Positions 53,699 to 63,494 are shown, counted from the first letter of the stretch. The stretch: DNA of 64,000 nt from Alkaliphilus oremlandii OhILAs (GCF_000018325.1 NC_009922.1:1240001-1304000), one strand, 5' to 3'. The notes: generated by a model not told the origin, from the sequence alone. Program-made: numbers and translations.

Positions 53699-54850
53699 GT
53701 GACCAACTTAGACGGTAAGAATATTGAAATTACGAAAATAATACAAAGAACGATGGAAGCCATTGCAGAAGGAAAGAAGGACATTTTTGAAATCTCTGAG
53801 GCATCAAGAAAAGAATACAACAACCTAAAAAAAGAGTTGGAAGATTTTCAAGTAAAGGTAAAGTCCATCCTTAAAGAGGTAGAACTCTTGGAACAACAAG
53901 AGCAAATCAGTCGAAAAGTACTGTTGGCTGTCAGTAGAAACTTTGCAACACATACGGAAGAAGATATACGAAGAGCCTATGAGACTGCAAATCAATTACA
54001 GATAAAGCTGGTATTAAAAAGACAGGAAGAAAAAGAATTAATCAAAAGAAGAAGTGATCTGGAACTTAGGCTAAAAAATGCATTGGAAATATTAAATAAG
54101 TCAGAAAATCTAATGTCAAAGGTGAGTATTGCTTTCGACTTTTTAAATGGGGACTTAAAGAACATAACGGATACGATTGAAGATATGAATTACAGGAGTT
54201 CTTTAGGCAGTAGAATTATACAAGCACAAGAGGAAGAAAGACAACGAATTGCGAGAGACATCCACGATGGACCGGCACAAACTCTAACAAATTCTGTGAT
54301 AAAGACTGAACTTTGTGAAAAATTAATAGATGTAAACTTGGAAGAAGCAAAGCATGAAATCAAAGAATTAAAAAAAGGATTGAGAGAAAGCATTAAAGAT
54401 ATTCGAAGCATTATCTACAATCTGCACCCCATGGCATTAAACGAGATTGGATTTATACCAACAGTTCAGAGATATGCTTCGGACTTTCAAATGAATACAG
54501 ATATACAGGTGGACTTAATTATATTGTCAAAAAGTGATATCAGTGATAATACGAAGACAGTTACTTTATTCAGAATTGTACAAGAAGCCTTAAATAATAT
54601 TCGAAAGCATTCACAGGCCACCGTAGTGAAAATAAAAGTTGAAATGACAGTGATGGAAATCCATCTGGTGATAGAAGATAACGGCGTCGGATTTAACATA
54701 GACGACATTAAAGGAATGGACAGAAATGAAAAGGGATTTGGCATCTTAAACATGCAGGAAAGAATTGATTTATTGGATGGAAAATTTGAGATAAAGACAA
54801 AGAAAAACAACGGTACTAAAATAATAGTGAGTATACCAAATGAAAGATAG
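53699..54850 (+). CDS. degS: DegS-type sensor histidine kinase
   Basis: This 383-residue cytosolic kinase lacks membrane segments, like B. subtilis DegS. It has a long N-terminal coiled coil (about 10-150), a HisKA_3 dimerisation domain with the phospho-accepting His in RQRIARDIHDGPAQTLTNSV, and a HATPase domain (VEMTVMEIHLVIEDNGVGF, GFGILNMQERIDLL). I chose GTG 53699, 9 nt after GCGAGGTG; the GTG at 53687 overlaps that site. It is followed by degU, with which it overlaps or nearly overlaps. Confidence 0.9.
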   Translation: MTNLDGKNIEITKIIQRTMEAIAEGKKDIFEISEASRKEYNNLKKELEDFQVKVKSILKEVELLEQQEQISRKVLLAVSRNFATHTEEDIRRAYETANQLQIKLVLKRQEEKELIKRRSDLELRLKNALEILNKSENLMSKVSIAFDFLNGDLKNITDTIEDMNYRSSLGSRIIQAQEEERQRIARDIHDGPAQTLTNSVIKTELCEKLIDVNLEEAKHEIKELKKGLRESIKDIRSIIYNLHPMALNEIGFIPTVQRYASDFQMNTDIQVDLIILSKSDISDNTKTVTLFRIVQEALNNIRKHSQATVVKIKVEMTVMEIHLVIEDNGVGFNIDDIKGMDRNEKGFGILNMQERIDLLDGKFEIKTKKNNGTKIIVSIPNER

Positions 54851-54860
54851 GTGTAAAAGC

Positions 54861-55514
54861 GTGAAAAAAATAAATGTTTTAATAGCAGACGATCATGCAT
54901 TAGTGAGGCAAGGCTTAAAACAAATTATAGAATTAGAGCCGGATATCAAGGTAATCGGTTTAGCGGCAGATGGTGAAGAAGCCGTTTTAAAGACGCAGCA
55001 GCTGAGCCCTGATGTGGTTTTACTGGATATCAGTATGCCAAAACAAAACGGAATACAGACCCTAAGACGATTAAAGGATATGGATAGCACCATTAAGATC
55101 ATCATGCTTACATTCCATGAAGATAGAGAATATTTATTTGAAACCATCAATTTAGGAGCCAATGGCTATGTTTTAAAGGATGCGGAGAGCGAAAGCTTAA
55201 TTAAGGCCATTCGCGATGTATACCAAGGCTTAAATTATATCTATCCAACTTTGGCAACAGAATTAGTAAAAGAATTTAACCGTCGTGAAGTAAAAAGCCA
55301 GAAGCGAAATAATGAAGATGAATTAACGAGAAGAGAATATGAAGTGTTGACCTTGTTAGCAGAAGGGATCAACAATAAAGAAATCGGAGATTGCCTGTTC
55401 ATCAGTGAAAAGACAGTAAAAAATCATGTATCCAATATATTTAAGAAGATCAATGTAAACGACCGTACTCAGGCTGCCATATATGCCTATAAACATAATA
55501 TAAAGAAAATATAA
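54861..55514 (+). CDS. degU: DegU-type response regulator
   Basis: This 217-residue NarL/LuxR-family regulator has a receiver domain with the phosphorylated Asp in VVLLDISMPKQNG, an acidic pocket (LIADDHALVRQGL), and a C-terminal HTH with TRREYEVLTLLAEGINNKEI and FISEKTVKNHVSNIFKKINV. I place the start at GTG 54861 after AGGTG; the ATG at 54840 has no site. It is the partner of DegS. In Bacillus DegU controls degradative enzymes, motility and biofilm. Confidence 0.9.
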   Translation: MKKINVLIADDHALVRQGLKQIIELEPDIKVIGLAADGEEAVLKTQQLSPDVVLLDISMPKQNGIQTLRRLKDMDSTIKIIMLTFHEDREYLFETINLGANGYVLKDAESESLIKAIRDVYQGLNYIYPTLATELVKEFNRREVKSQKRNNEDELTRREYEVLTLLAEGINNKEIGDCLFISEKTVKNHVSNIFKKINVNDRTQAAIYAYKHNIKKI

Positions 55515-55601
55515 ATTTGATATAAAAGATATTTTTTTCTTCCCATATGGGATAATAAATATTATGATAGAAGTAACAAAGAAACAACAGGAGGTTTTCT
55601 A

Positions 55602-56426
55602 ATGCAAATAATAACTGATAGTTCTTGTGATCTACCGAAGGAAATTTTAGAGGAAAATGATGTGATTGTCATTCCTTTAAACATTGAAATTGATGGCAAA
55701 AATTATGTTGACGGTGTGGATTTAACTCATGAAGAGTTTTTTGATAAAATGTCAAAATCGGAAGGGTTACCTAAAACATCTCAACCTTCTCCACAAAGCT
55801 ATATCGATGCATTTAAGAAGGCAGCCCAAAAAACTGGAGAAACGCTATGTATTCACCTTTCTTCAAAATTAAGTGGTACAATGAATGGTGCCTTAATGGT
55901 GAGAGAAATGGTTGAAAGTAAAATTGAAGTTTTCGATAGTTTAAGCGGTTCATTAGGTTTAGGAATGCAGGTTTTGAAGGCATGTGAAATGAAAAAAGAA
56001 GGTGCGACCATAGAGCATATCGTCGATAAACTGAAAGAAATCAGAGAGGATATGAAGGTTGTTGTGTACCTGGAGAGCTTAGAGAATGCAGTGCGAGGTG
56101 GCAGAGTGGCGAGAGTGAAAGAAATGGTGGCAAACCTCTTAAACCTAAAGGCTGTGGTTCATGTGGAAGAAGGATATGTTAAGGTATTGAAAACCATTCG
56201 TGGCAAGAAAAGAGCAATCAATTTCATGCTGGATCAAATGGCGGAGAAAAATACAGATTTTAAAGATAAGATTATAGGAATAACGCACTGCGATTGCATA
56301 GAGGATGCAATGGCTTTAAAAGATGAGATATTAAAGCGTTTTAATCCAATTGATGTTTTAGTTACGACCATGGGGCCGGTTATCGGAACACACTCTGGTC
56401 AAGGTGGATTGCTAGTTTGCTTTTAA
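55602..56426 (+). CDS. DegV-family fatty-acid-binding protein
   Basis: This 274-residue protein has the DegV fold: ITDSSCDLPKEI at the N-terminus, SQPSPQSYIDAFKKAA, CIHLSSKLSGTMNGALM and the C-terminal MGPVIGTHSGQGGLLVCF. Such proteins bind long-chain fatty acids; some (FakB) present them to the kinase FakA. No fakA is in this window. It follows degU, but the name similarity to DegS/DegU is historical only. Confidence 0.92.
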   Translation: MQIITDSSCDLPKEILEENDVIVIPLNIEIDGKNYVDGVDLTHEEFFDKMSKSEGLPKTSQPSPQSYIDAFKKAAQKTGETLCIHLSSKLSGTMNGALMVREMVESKIEVFDSLSGSLGLGMQVLKACEMKKEGATIEHIVDKLKEIREDMKVVVYLESLENAVRGGRVARVKEMVANLLNLKAVVHVEEGYVKVLKTIRGKKRAINFMLDQMAEKNTDFKDKIIGITHCDCIEDAMALKDEILKRFNPIDVLVTTMGPVIGTHSGQGGLLVCF

Positions 56427-56428
56427 TC

Positions 56429-56457
56429 AAGGATGGGAATACCCCCATCCTTATTTA
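56429..56457. terminator. Terminator between convergent genes
   Basis: AAGGATGGG pairs with CCCATCCTT across a 6-nt loop, then ATTTA. It separates the DegV gene from the opposing LysR gene. Confidence 0.8.
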
Positions 56458-56475
56458 AATTGTATCACTCTAAAG

Positions 56476-57372
56476 CTATAAGAAATACTCACAGACAAAT
56501 CGCTGGAATTCAATTTCCAGTGGTGAGGGTGTTCGCTGACTATGGTATACCAAATAAAATTTTCGGCGAACATCAAGATCCTTAATCTTAAAATAATCCA
56601 GTAGCCTGTAATTGATTTCATCTTCAATGGAACGTTTCGATAGAACGGAAATCCCTAGTCCTCTTCGAATGCACTGCTTAATCGCTTCTGTATTTTCAAC
56701 ATGAGCGATAACCTGAAGCTGGCGAGCGTCTAATCCCACACTTTTAAGACTTTCATCGAGAAAGTTTCTTGTACCAGATCCCTCTTCTCTCAGAATCCAT
56801 GGTCGATCCAATAAATCTCTCAGTGAGACTTCTCTCTGGATAGGGGAAGCGGACTCATCGTAAGGAGTTACCACAACCAATTCATCCTCCACTAATTCCA
56901 CATATTTCAACTGATTATGCTGTATCTTTGCGCCTACAATGCCGAAATCGATATCTCCATTTAATATTCCCTCTACAACTTGGGAAGAATCATAATGCAG
57001 GATTGAAAAGGTAACATCTGGATATATCTTAATAAATTCACAGATCAATTCCGGTATAATATATTGCTCTGGTGTAGTACTGGATGCAATTTCAATATTA
57101 CCAACAATCTTTCCTTTGAATTCCCCCAGCTTAAAGCGTGCCTTTTCTCTCAGGTTGATAATATTAACTGCATAGTCATAAAGGATTTCTCCAGCCTTCG
57201 TCAAGGATATTTTTTTGCTGGAACGATTAATCAATACTGTATTTAATTCTTTTTCAAGATTTTGTATATGACTACTTATGGTCGGTTGTGTCAAAAATAG
57301 ATAATCAGCAGCTTTAGAAAAGCTTTTGAATTTAATGATCGTAACGAATGATTCTAACTGTCGGAAATCCAT
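56476..57372 (-). CDS. LysR-family transcription regulator
   Basis: This 298-residue regulator has an N-terminal HTH (MDFRQLESFVTIIKFKSFSK, TQPTISSHIQNLEKEL, VLINRSSKKISLTKAGEIL) and a periplasmic-binding-like effector domain (GNIEIASSTTPEQYIIPEL, DFGIVGAKI, RRGLGISVLSKRSIEDE). The sequence looks close to the clostridial LysR group that is found near selenium metabolism genes and CysB-like regulators, but there are no selenium genes here. It is divergent from the alarmone synthetase gene and may bind the interval 57373-57565. Confidence 0.9.
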   Translation of the reverse strand: MDFRQLESFVTIIKFKSFSKAADYLFLTQPTISSHIQNLEKELNTVLINRSSKKISLTKAGEILYDYAVNIINLREKARFKLGEFKGKIVGNIEIASSTTPEQYIIPELICEFIKIYPDVTFSILHYDSSQVVEGILNGDIDFGIVGAKIQHNQLKYVELVEDELVVVTPYDESASPIQREVSLRDLLDRPWILREEGSGTRNFLDESLKSVGLDARQLQVIAHVENTEAIKQCIRRGLGISVLSKRSIEDEINYRLLDYFKIKDLDVRRKFYLVYHSQRTPSPLEIEFQRFVCEYFL

Positions 57373-57565
57373 AAGATACCACCTTTGTATAGAAATATAA
57401 TACTACATCAAAATTCTACTATTAATTGATGGAAATATCAAGAAAATATGTAAAGGAAATAAACAATGGAGTAGAAAGTAAATTTTACGACCAAATTCAT
57501 ATTGAGTTCATATTGATATCCTAGAATAGATATTGTTCATCACTTTAGAGAAGGAGTAGTACTGA

Positions 57566-58327
57566 ATGGAAAATACAAAAATTATAGACGCACAGGAATT
57601 GAAAAATTTGAAGGTAGACTTAACCAGATTTTTAATGGTATATAAGTTTGGGTTAGATGAGATGAATACAAAGATTCATATCTTAAGGCAGGAATTTGAG
57701 CATATTCACGATTATAATCCCATTGAAAATGTTAAATCTAGGTTAAAATCTCCTGAGAGTATATTTAAAAAGGTTTATAGGAAGAGATGCGGCTTTTCCA
57801 TACCATCCATCAAAGAGAATATAAAAGATATTGCAGGCATTCGGATTACCTGTTCATTCATTTCAGATATCTATAAAATTAGTGAAATGCTGCAAAAACA
57901 AGGAGATGTAAAGGTGATCGACTGCAAAGACTATATCAAAAACCCGAAGCCCAATGGATATAAAAGCTTACATCTGATATTAGAGATACCCGTATTTATG
58001 TCCGACAGAGTAGAGCATACTTATGTGGAAGTGCAAATCCGTACAATTGCCATGGACTTCTGGGCTAGTTTGGAACATAAAATTTACTACAAATATAATA
58101 AGGAAGTTCCTAAGAACCTACTGGCAGAACTAAAGGAGGCGGCCGATACTGTATCCCAGCTGGATAGCAAAATGGAAAGCATTCACATAGAGATGAATAA
58201 GGTGAAAGAAGCGGATAATCTTAGTGAAAATTTACATGAATTAATTATCAGCAATGAAAAATTTCGTATACCCTATGAGTTTTTAACAACCCATTTATCG
58301 TTAGGAGGCATAAAGAATGAAGCATAA
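57566..58327 (+). CDS. Small alarmone synthetase (RelQ/YjbM-type (p)ppGpp synthetase)
   Basis: This 253-residue protein is a single RelA/SpoT synthetase domain with no hydrolase or regulatory region. Motifs: ENIKDIAGIRITCSFISDIY, YIKNPKPNGYKSLHLIL, and EVQIRTIAMDFWASLEHKIYYKYN, which are the synthetase signature. It transfers pyrophosphate from ATP to GDP or GTP under stress. It lacks evidence of a hydrolase. The first efflux gene starts inside its last codons (11-nt overlap), with its ribosome binding site TTAGGAGG within this reading frame. This couples translation of the two. Confidence 0.88.
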   Translation: MENTKIIDAQELKNLKVDLTRFLMVYKFGLDEMNTKIHILRQEFEHIHDYNPIENVKSRLKSPESIFKKVYRKRCGFSIPSIKENIKDIAGIRITCSFISDIYKISEMLQKQGDVKVIDCKDYIKNPKPNGYKSLHLILEIPVFMSDRVEHTYVEVQIRTIAMDFWASLEHKIYYKYNKEVPKNLLAELKEAADTVSQLDSKMESIHIEMNKVKEADNLSENLHELIISNEKFRIPYEFLTTHLSLGGIKNEA

Positions 58328-59555
58328 AAAGAAATCGAATAAAAAAGTAATCATTGGTAGTTTAGTGGCAGTATCGGTTCTGGCAATGATTTTAATCGGT
58401 ATTTTAAAACCAAAAGAAGAAAAGTTTGAAGAAGAAACTGCCAAGACACAGGATATTACCACGTATTATAGCTTTAGTGGCAACATTGAGGCAAAGGATA
58501 GCCAAATTGTGGTATCTACTACAATGCTACCGATAAAAAAATTATATGTAAAAGAGGGGGATTTTGTAAAGAAAGGTGATGTTCTATTTGTTCTAGACGA
58601 TAGTAATAATGCTGCGAGCATAGACCAAGCAAAGGCTGGAGTAGAAATAGCCAAAATCAACTATGAGAAAATGGGCACTACGGCGAAGGATCAACAGCTT
58701 GAACAGGTGACCAATGCCATAGAATCAGCAAAGCTTGGTTTTAAGGAAGCGAAGACAAATCTAGACAGAATGAAGGAACTGTTTGATACGGGAGGAATTT
58801 CGGCACAATCCTTAGAGCAGGCACAAAAGGCGTATGACGGGGCTAAACTACAGCTAGAATCTGCACAACGAAATTATGCTATTGCTGAAAAAACCGTGGA
58901 ACAAAATATTTTAACAGCGAAGGAACAGCTTCATCAGGCAGAAGCAAGTTTGGCGGCAGCTAGAAAACAAGTAGAAAATTTAGAGGTTACTGCAGAAATC
59001 AATGGCGAAGTTTCTGAAATTTATGTGGAAGAAGATAAAACCCTAGCAGCTGGAACAAAAATCATGGATATTGTGAACTATGACGATCTAGAGGTTAAAA
59101 TAAAAGTAGATGAGTTTGACTTAAATGCCATTACAGAGGGCAAAGAAGTAACGGTTACGATTAACCCACTGGATAAGGATGTTACGGGAATCGTTTCAAA
59201 GGTATCCAAACAAGCACTCAATGTAAACGGTGTATCTTTCTTTACAGCATCCATCGATTTAGAAAAGGATAAGGATCTTCGAGTGGGTTTATCTGCCGAA
59301 GTTAAGGCAATGAATCAAAATAGCAATAAAGCAACCACTATTTCCATGAAGGCATTGCAATTTGATCAGAGTAATCAACCCTTTGTATATTATCGAGATG
59401 CGAACAATAAAGTTGTGACGAAACAGGTTTCTGTAGGAATTAATGATGGGAATATCGTAGAAATTTTAGATGGAATCAAATCTGGCGAGGTGGTGCTAAT
59501 TCCATTCCAAATGAATCGAATGCCAACACCTATGAACATGGGTCCAAAGCGATAG
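58317..59555 (+). CDS. Membrane-fusion/adaptor protein of YknXYZ/MacAB-type efflux system
   Basis: This 412-residue protein has a signal anchor (about 9-28), a biotinyl-lipoyl-like domain (about 60-95: KKLYVKEGDFVKKGDVLFVL), a long coiled coil (about 105-220), the second lipoyl half (EVSEIYVEEDKTLAAGTKIM, approximate), and beta-barrel domains. It corresponds to YknX/MacA. It would link the ABC permease to the outside. It is transcribed with the alarmone synthetase upstream and the ATPase 11 nt downstream. Confidence 0.9.
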   Translation: MKHKKKSNKKVIIGSLVAVSVLAMILIGILKPKEEKFEEETAKTQDITTYYSFSGNIEAKDSQIVVSTTMLPIKKLYVKEGDFVKKGDVLFVLDDSNNAASIDQAKAGVEIAKINYEKMGTTAKDQQLEQVTNAIESAKLGFKEAKTNLDRMKELFDTGGISAQSLEQAQKAYDGAKLQLESAQRNYAIAEKTVEQNILTAKEQLHQAEASLAAARKQVENLEVTAEINGEVSEIYVEEDKTLAAGTKIMDIVNYDDLEVKIKVDEFDLNAITEGKEVTVTINPLDKDVTGIVSKVSKQALNVNGVSFFTASIDLEKDKDLRVGLSAEVKAMNQNSNKATTISMKALQFDQSNQPFVYYRDANNKVVTKQVSVGINDGNIVEILDGIKSGEVVLIPFQMNRMPTPMNMGPKR

Positions 59556-59565
59556 GGGGGAGTAG

Positions 59566-60261
59566 ATGATGCGTAAAGAAATTCTTTCTATGGAGAATAT
59601 CGTAAAATCGTACCAAATGGGAGATGAAGAGCAAATCGTATTGAAAGGGATCAATTTAAATGTACATGCTGGAGAGTTCCTCTCTATCTTAGGTCCATCT
59701 GGCTCTGGTAAGTCCACGATGATGAATATTCTTGGATGCTTGGATACTCCTACAGAAGGAGAATACACCCTAGGAGGGCGTAAAATTTCAGATTTAGACG
59801 AGATTGAATTGGCACATATTCGTAGCAAAGAGATCGGATTCATATTTCAGTCATTTCATTTGCTACCCAGACTTTCTGCAGTGGAAAATGTAGAATTGCC
59901 CATGATTTATGCAGGTGTCTCACCTTCTGAGCGTAAACAGAGAGCGAAAGAAATGCTGGAGCGTGTAGGTCTGGCAGAAAAGATTAACCATTATCCAAAG
60001 CAGCTATCCGGTGGACAGCAACAGCGTGTTGCAATTGCAAGGGCATTATCGACGAATCCAACCATTCTTCTTGCGGACGAACCAACGGGTGCTCTCGATC
60101 AAAATACAGGTCGTCAAATCATGGAGTTGTTTCGAGAATTGCACGAAGAGGGACGAACCATTATTATGATTACCCATGACGTCGATATTGCTAAGAATGC
60201 AAGTCGAACCGTAAGAATATTGGATGGCAACTTGTACGAGGAGGGAGAAAAGAATGATTAG
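59566..60261 (+). CDS. ABC transporter ATPase (YknY/MacB/LolD-type)
   Basis: This 231-residue ATPase has Walker [11 protein letters not shown]-loop [20 protein letters not shown], signature [15 protein letters not shown], Walker [13 protein letters not shown] and H-loop MITHDVD. The pattern is that of the MacB/LolD/FtsE group, which pairs with FtsX-type permeases. Two ATG codons (59566, 59569) follow GGGGGGAG. The permease gene overlaps its end by 8 nt. Confidence 0.94.
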   Translation: MMRKEILSMENIVKSYQMGDEEQIVLKGINLNVHAGEFLSILGPSGSGKSTMMNILGCLDTPTEGEYTLGGRKISDLDEIELAHIRSKEIGFIFQSFHLLPRLSAVENVELPMIYAGVSPSERKQRAKEMLERVGLAEKINHYPKQLSGGQQQRVAIARALSTNPTILLADEPTGALDQNTGRQIMELFRELHEEGRTIIMITHDVDIAKNASRTVRILDGNLYEEGEKND

Positions 60262-61447
60262 AGAAAGCATAAAAATGTCGTGGCAGAATATTTTAAGCAA
60301 TAAGATGCGTTCTTTTCTAACGACTTTGGGTATTATAATTGGTGTAACCTCTATTATTGCCCTCATCACCATTGTCGAGGGCGTAACGGGGGAGGTTACC
60401 AATCAATTTGCCAGCCTAGGTGCAGGTAAAATTATTGTTCAGGCTTATGGTACACCACTAAAACAGGGATTGAGTGATAGTGACTTAGAAAAGCTGATGG
60501 CCGTCGAAAATGTTTCAGGGATATCGCCCACACTGACGGTGAACGCCACTGTAGTTCGCAATAAAACCCTGGAAGAAAAGGTGTCCATCGATGGGAAAAA
60601 TGAGATTTATTTTAAAAATAATTCGGACTTGATCATTCGAGGACGTGCATTGAATATATTAGATATGGAAAATAAAAATAGAGTTACAGTCATCAACCAA
60701 GCATTAGAAGAAATCTTATTTTTTGGAGAAAATTCCATCGGAAAAACGATTCAGATCAATGGTATTACTTATCAAGTGGTGGGAGTTTTAGATGAAGGAG
60801 CCATAACAGATGTAAACTCAATGATGGCTGCTGGAATGGGCTCTGATGGTAAAGCTGTAATTCCTTATACCACTGCCATGAGGATTGCAGGAGTTAACAA
60901 CATTTCTTCCCTTGAAGTCTTAATTACAGATACAGACAAGGCTGATGAAGTCATCAGCAGTGTGGAACTTGTACTGAATGAGGCTTTTAATTACAAGGAA
61001 GACAGCTACAACATTATCAACATGGATAGCTTGATTGATATGATGAAAACCATGACCGGTATGATGACCTCCATGTTAGCAGGCATCGCTTCCATTGCTT
61101 TATTAGTTGGTGGTATCGGTATTATGAATATGATGTTAGTTTCTGTAACGGAACGTACGACGGAGATTGGACTTAGAAAAGCACTGGGTGCAGAGCCGAA
61201 AAGAATACAGCTCCAATTCTTAATAGAATCCATATTTTTGTCATTGTTAGGGGGCCTCATCGGGCTCGTTTTAGGACTGAGCATTTCTTGGGTTGTTGCC
61301 TCAATAATCGATATTCAATTCGCCATATCTACAGGGGCAATTGTATTGGGCGTAGGGTTTTCTGCTGCAGTGGGCATCATATTTGGGTGGGCACCTGCAA
61401 GGCGGGCAAGTAATTTAAATCCAATCGATGCACTTAGAAGTGTATAA
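60254..61447 (+). CDS. MacB/FtsX-type ABC permease (YknZ-like)
   Basis: This 397-residue permease has one transmembrane segment near residues 20-42, a large extracytoplasmic MacB-like domain (about 45-265), and three further segments in the C-terminal FtsX domain (MTSMLAGIASIALLVGGIGI, SVTERTTEIGLRKALGAEPK, then LLGGLIGLVLGLSIS and GWAPARRASNLNPIDALRS). Start ATG 60254 follows GAGGAGGGAG and overlaps the ATPase stop by 8 nt. The four-TM layout means export of a substrate from the outer leaflet or wall, such as peptide antibiotics. Confidence 0.93.
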   Translation: MIRESIKMSWQNILSNKMRSFLTTLGIIIGVTSIIALITIVEGVTGEVTNQFASLGAGKIIVQAYGTPLKQGLSDSDLEKLMAVENVSGISPTLTVNATVVRNKTLEEKVSIDGKNEIYFKNNSDLIIRGRALNILDMENKNRVTVINQALEEILFFGENSIGKTIQINGITYQVVGVLDEGAITDVNSMMAAGMGSDGKAVIPYTTAMRIAGVNNISSLEVLITDTDKADEVISSVELVLNEAFNYKEDSYNIINMDSLIDMMKTMTGMMTSMLAGIASIALLVGGIGIMNMMLVSVTERTTEIGLRKALGAEPKRIQLQFLIESIFLSLLGGLIGLVLGLSISWVVASIIDIQFAISTGAIVLGVGFSAAVGIIFGWAPARRASNLNPIDALRSV

Positions 61448-61483
61448 AAAATAGAGTGGTTAGTGCAATAGGGGGATGAATTG

Positions 61484-62158
61484 ATGTTCAACATATTGGT
61501 AATTGAAGATGATAAGAATCTCAGAAGATTGATGGAAGCATTCTTAAAGAGAGAGAACTACAATGTTTTAAGCGCCAAAGATGGCTTGGAGGCTTTGAAT
61601 GTATTAGATTCATTCCATGTAGATTTAATTATCAGCGATATTATGATGCCACATATGGATGGGTATGAATTTACAGAACAGCTAAGAAAATCGAATATTA
61701 ATGTACCCATTCTAATGGTTACTGCCAAGGAAACCATTGAAGATAAAAAAAGAGGGTTCTCTGTAGGCACAGATGATTATATGGTGAAGCCAATCAATCT
61801 GGATGAAATGCTCCTACGGGTAGCTGCTCTATTACGTCGCTCCAATATCGTCAATGAGCATCGTATGGTCATTGGAGAAGTAGCGCTGGATTACAATACC
61901 TTAACGGTCTCTAAAAAGGGAGAGAGCATCGTACTTCCTAAAAAGGAGTTCTATCTCTTATTTAAGCTTTTAAGTCATCCGAAACAGATTTTTACAAGGC
62001 AGCAGCTCATGGATGAAATATGGGGAATGGATGCTGAAACCGATGAGAGGACCGTGGATGTTCATATCAAGCGACTGAGAGAAAAATTTGGAGATTTTTC
62101 GGAGTTTGAAATTATTACGGTTCGTGGCTTAGGATATAAAGCGGAGAAGCTCCTATGA
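61484..62158 (+). CDS. OmpR/PhoB-family response regulator
   Basis: This 224-residue regulator has a receiver domain (LVIEDDKNLRRLMEAFLKRE; phosphorylated Asp in LIISDIMMPHMDGYEF; the conserved Lys in MVKPINLDEML) and a winged-helix domain (PKKEFYLLFKLLSHPKQIFT, DERTVDVHIKRLREKFG, VRGLGYKAE). The start is ATG 61484 after AGGGGGATGA; a TTG precedes it. It forms a pair with the kinase that overlaps its stop by four nt, and it probably controls the efflux operon upstream. Confidence 0.94.
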   Translation: MFNILVIEDDKNLRRLMEAFLKRENYNVLSAKDGLEALNVLDSFHVDLIISDIMMPHMDGYEFTEQLRKSNINVPILMVTAKETIEDKKRGFSVGTDDYMVKPINLDEMLLRVAALLRRSNIVNEHRMVIGEVALDYNTLTVSKKGESIVLPKKEFYLLFKLLSHPKQIFTRQQLMDEIWGMDAETDERTVDVHIKRLREKFGDFSEFEIITVRGLGYKAEKLL

Positions 62159-63468
62159 AAAGTATCAAGACCAAATTAATTTTATTTTTCATATTGCTCA
62201 TGTTCCTTTCGGCCAGCTTGTCATCATTCCTTTACACCTTCATACCTTTTAACAATATTCGAGATGAGTTTAAGCTCAATCAGCAGGCCATTGCCATTTC
62301 TATACTGGAATTGAGGCAAAAGACAGATTTACCCTTGGCAGATATTATTAAAATGGCCTCTAATTTTATGCATGATGTCAGTGTCATAGAGGATATCCAT
62401 AAGATTCAAATAAGTGAAGAAGAGCTTGAAAAGGTACAAAACAGTGAAATTGTTTTTCTTTCTTCTAAGAAGATTCCAGTTTCCACAACGGTGGTAAAGG
62501 TGGAGGAGGATTATATGCAAATCAGCCTTCAGCCTCATAATACCATGGTGCAAATTGTCTTTTCACGGATTGGATTCACATTGGTTCTATATGTAGGAAT
62601 TGGGGCTTGTTTAATTGCCTTATTCTCTAAAAAGGCAGTTGAAAACATTGTAAAGCTGACATCGGCCGCACGGGAGGTTGCAAAGGGCAATTTTGATGTG
62701 CAAATTGAGAATAATAGCAAGGATGAGATTGGACAGCTGACCAAGAATTTCAATACGATGGTCAATGAATTGAAAGGAATTGAATATCTTCGAAAAGACT
62801 TCATCAATAGTGTATCCCATGAATTTAAAACGCCCATTGCCTCCATTCAGGGCTTTGCGAAACTTCTACAAAGCGAAGGCTTATCAGAGGAAGAACGACA
62901 GGAATATGCCCGTATTATCGTAGAGGAGACAAGTAGACTGTCCCGGCTTTCTTCCAATATCCTAAGATTATCTAAGTTGGAGAACCAAGATATATTTGCA
63001 GAGAAGAAAAAATTTGATTTAGATGAGCAAATCAGAAAAAGTATTTTGTTGCTAGAACCTGAGTGGAATAAAAAGAACATTGAGTTTTGTATCGAGCTGG
63101 ATAAAATTGCGTTTGTAGGTGACGAAGAACTTTTGCAGCAGGTTTGGATTAATTTAATAGGGAACGCAATCAAATTTTCTGAAACGAATGGCAACATCAC
63201 TGTGAAGTTACAACAGCTAGGCAGCTTTGCAAAAGTAAAGATTCGTGATGAAGGAATGGGCATGAGTGAGGATGTACAAACAAGAATCTTTGAAAAGTTT
63301 TATCAAGGAGATAAGGCACATTCCATCTATGGAAATGGACTAGGGCTATCCATTGTAAAAAAAATTGTAGACATCTGCGGTGGAAGAATATTTGTAAAAA
63401 GTGCCTCAGGAAAAGGTACAACCTTTATTGTGGAATTACCTTTAGAAAAAGAAGAAATAAAAAAATGA
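62155..63468 (+). CDS. Sensor histidine kinase
   Basis: This 437-residue kinase has two transmembrane segments (about 8-29 and 137-158) around a roughly 110-residue extracytoplasmic sensor, then a HAMP domain (about 160-215), a HisKA domain with the His in FINSVSHEFKTPIASIQGFA, and a HATPase domain (N box NLIGNAIKFSETNG, G1 DEGMGM, G2 GNGLGLSIVKKIV). Its ATG overlaps the regulator's TGA. The likely job is sensing a substrate of the adjacent efflux system. Confidence 0.94.
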   Translation: MKSIKTKLILFFILLMFLSASLSSFLYTFIPFNNIRDEFKLNQQAIAISILELRQKTDLPLADIIKMASNFMHDVSVIEDIHKIQISEEELEKVQNSEIVFLSSKKIPVSTTVVKVEEDYMQISLQPHNTMVQIVFSRIGFTLVLYVGIGACLIALFSKKAVENIVKLTSAAREVAKGNFDVQIENNSKDEIGQLTKNFNTMVNELKGIEYLRKDFINSVSHEFKTPIASIQGFAKLLQSEGLSEEERQEYARIIVEETSRLSRLSSNILRLSKLENQDIFAEKKKFDLDEQIRKSILLLEPEWNKKNIEFCIELDKIAFVGDEELLQQVWINLIGNAIKFSETNGNITVKLQQLGSFAKVKIRDEGMGMSEDVQTRIFEKFYQGDKAHSIYGNGLGLSIVKKIVDICGGRIFVKSASGKGTTFIVELPLEKEEIKK

Positions 63469-63493
63469 TATCGATTTCGATATCATTTTTTTT
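63461..63493 (+). terminator. Intrinsic terminator overlapping the kinase stop codon
   Basis: AAAAATGATATCGA (63461-63474) pairs with TCGATATCATTTTT (63477-63490) and is followed by more T. The stem includes the stop codon at 63466-63468. Confidence 0.88.
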
Positions 63494-63494
63494 A

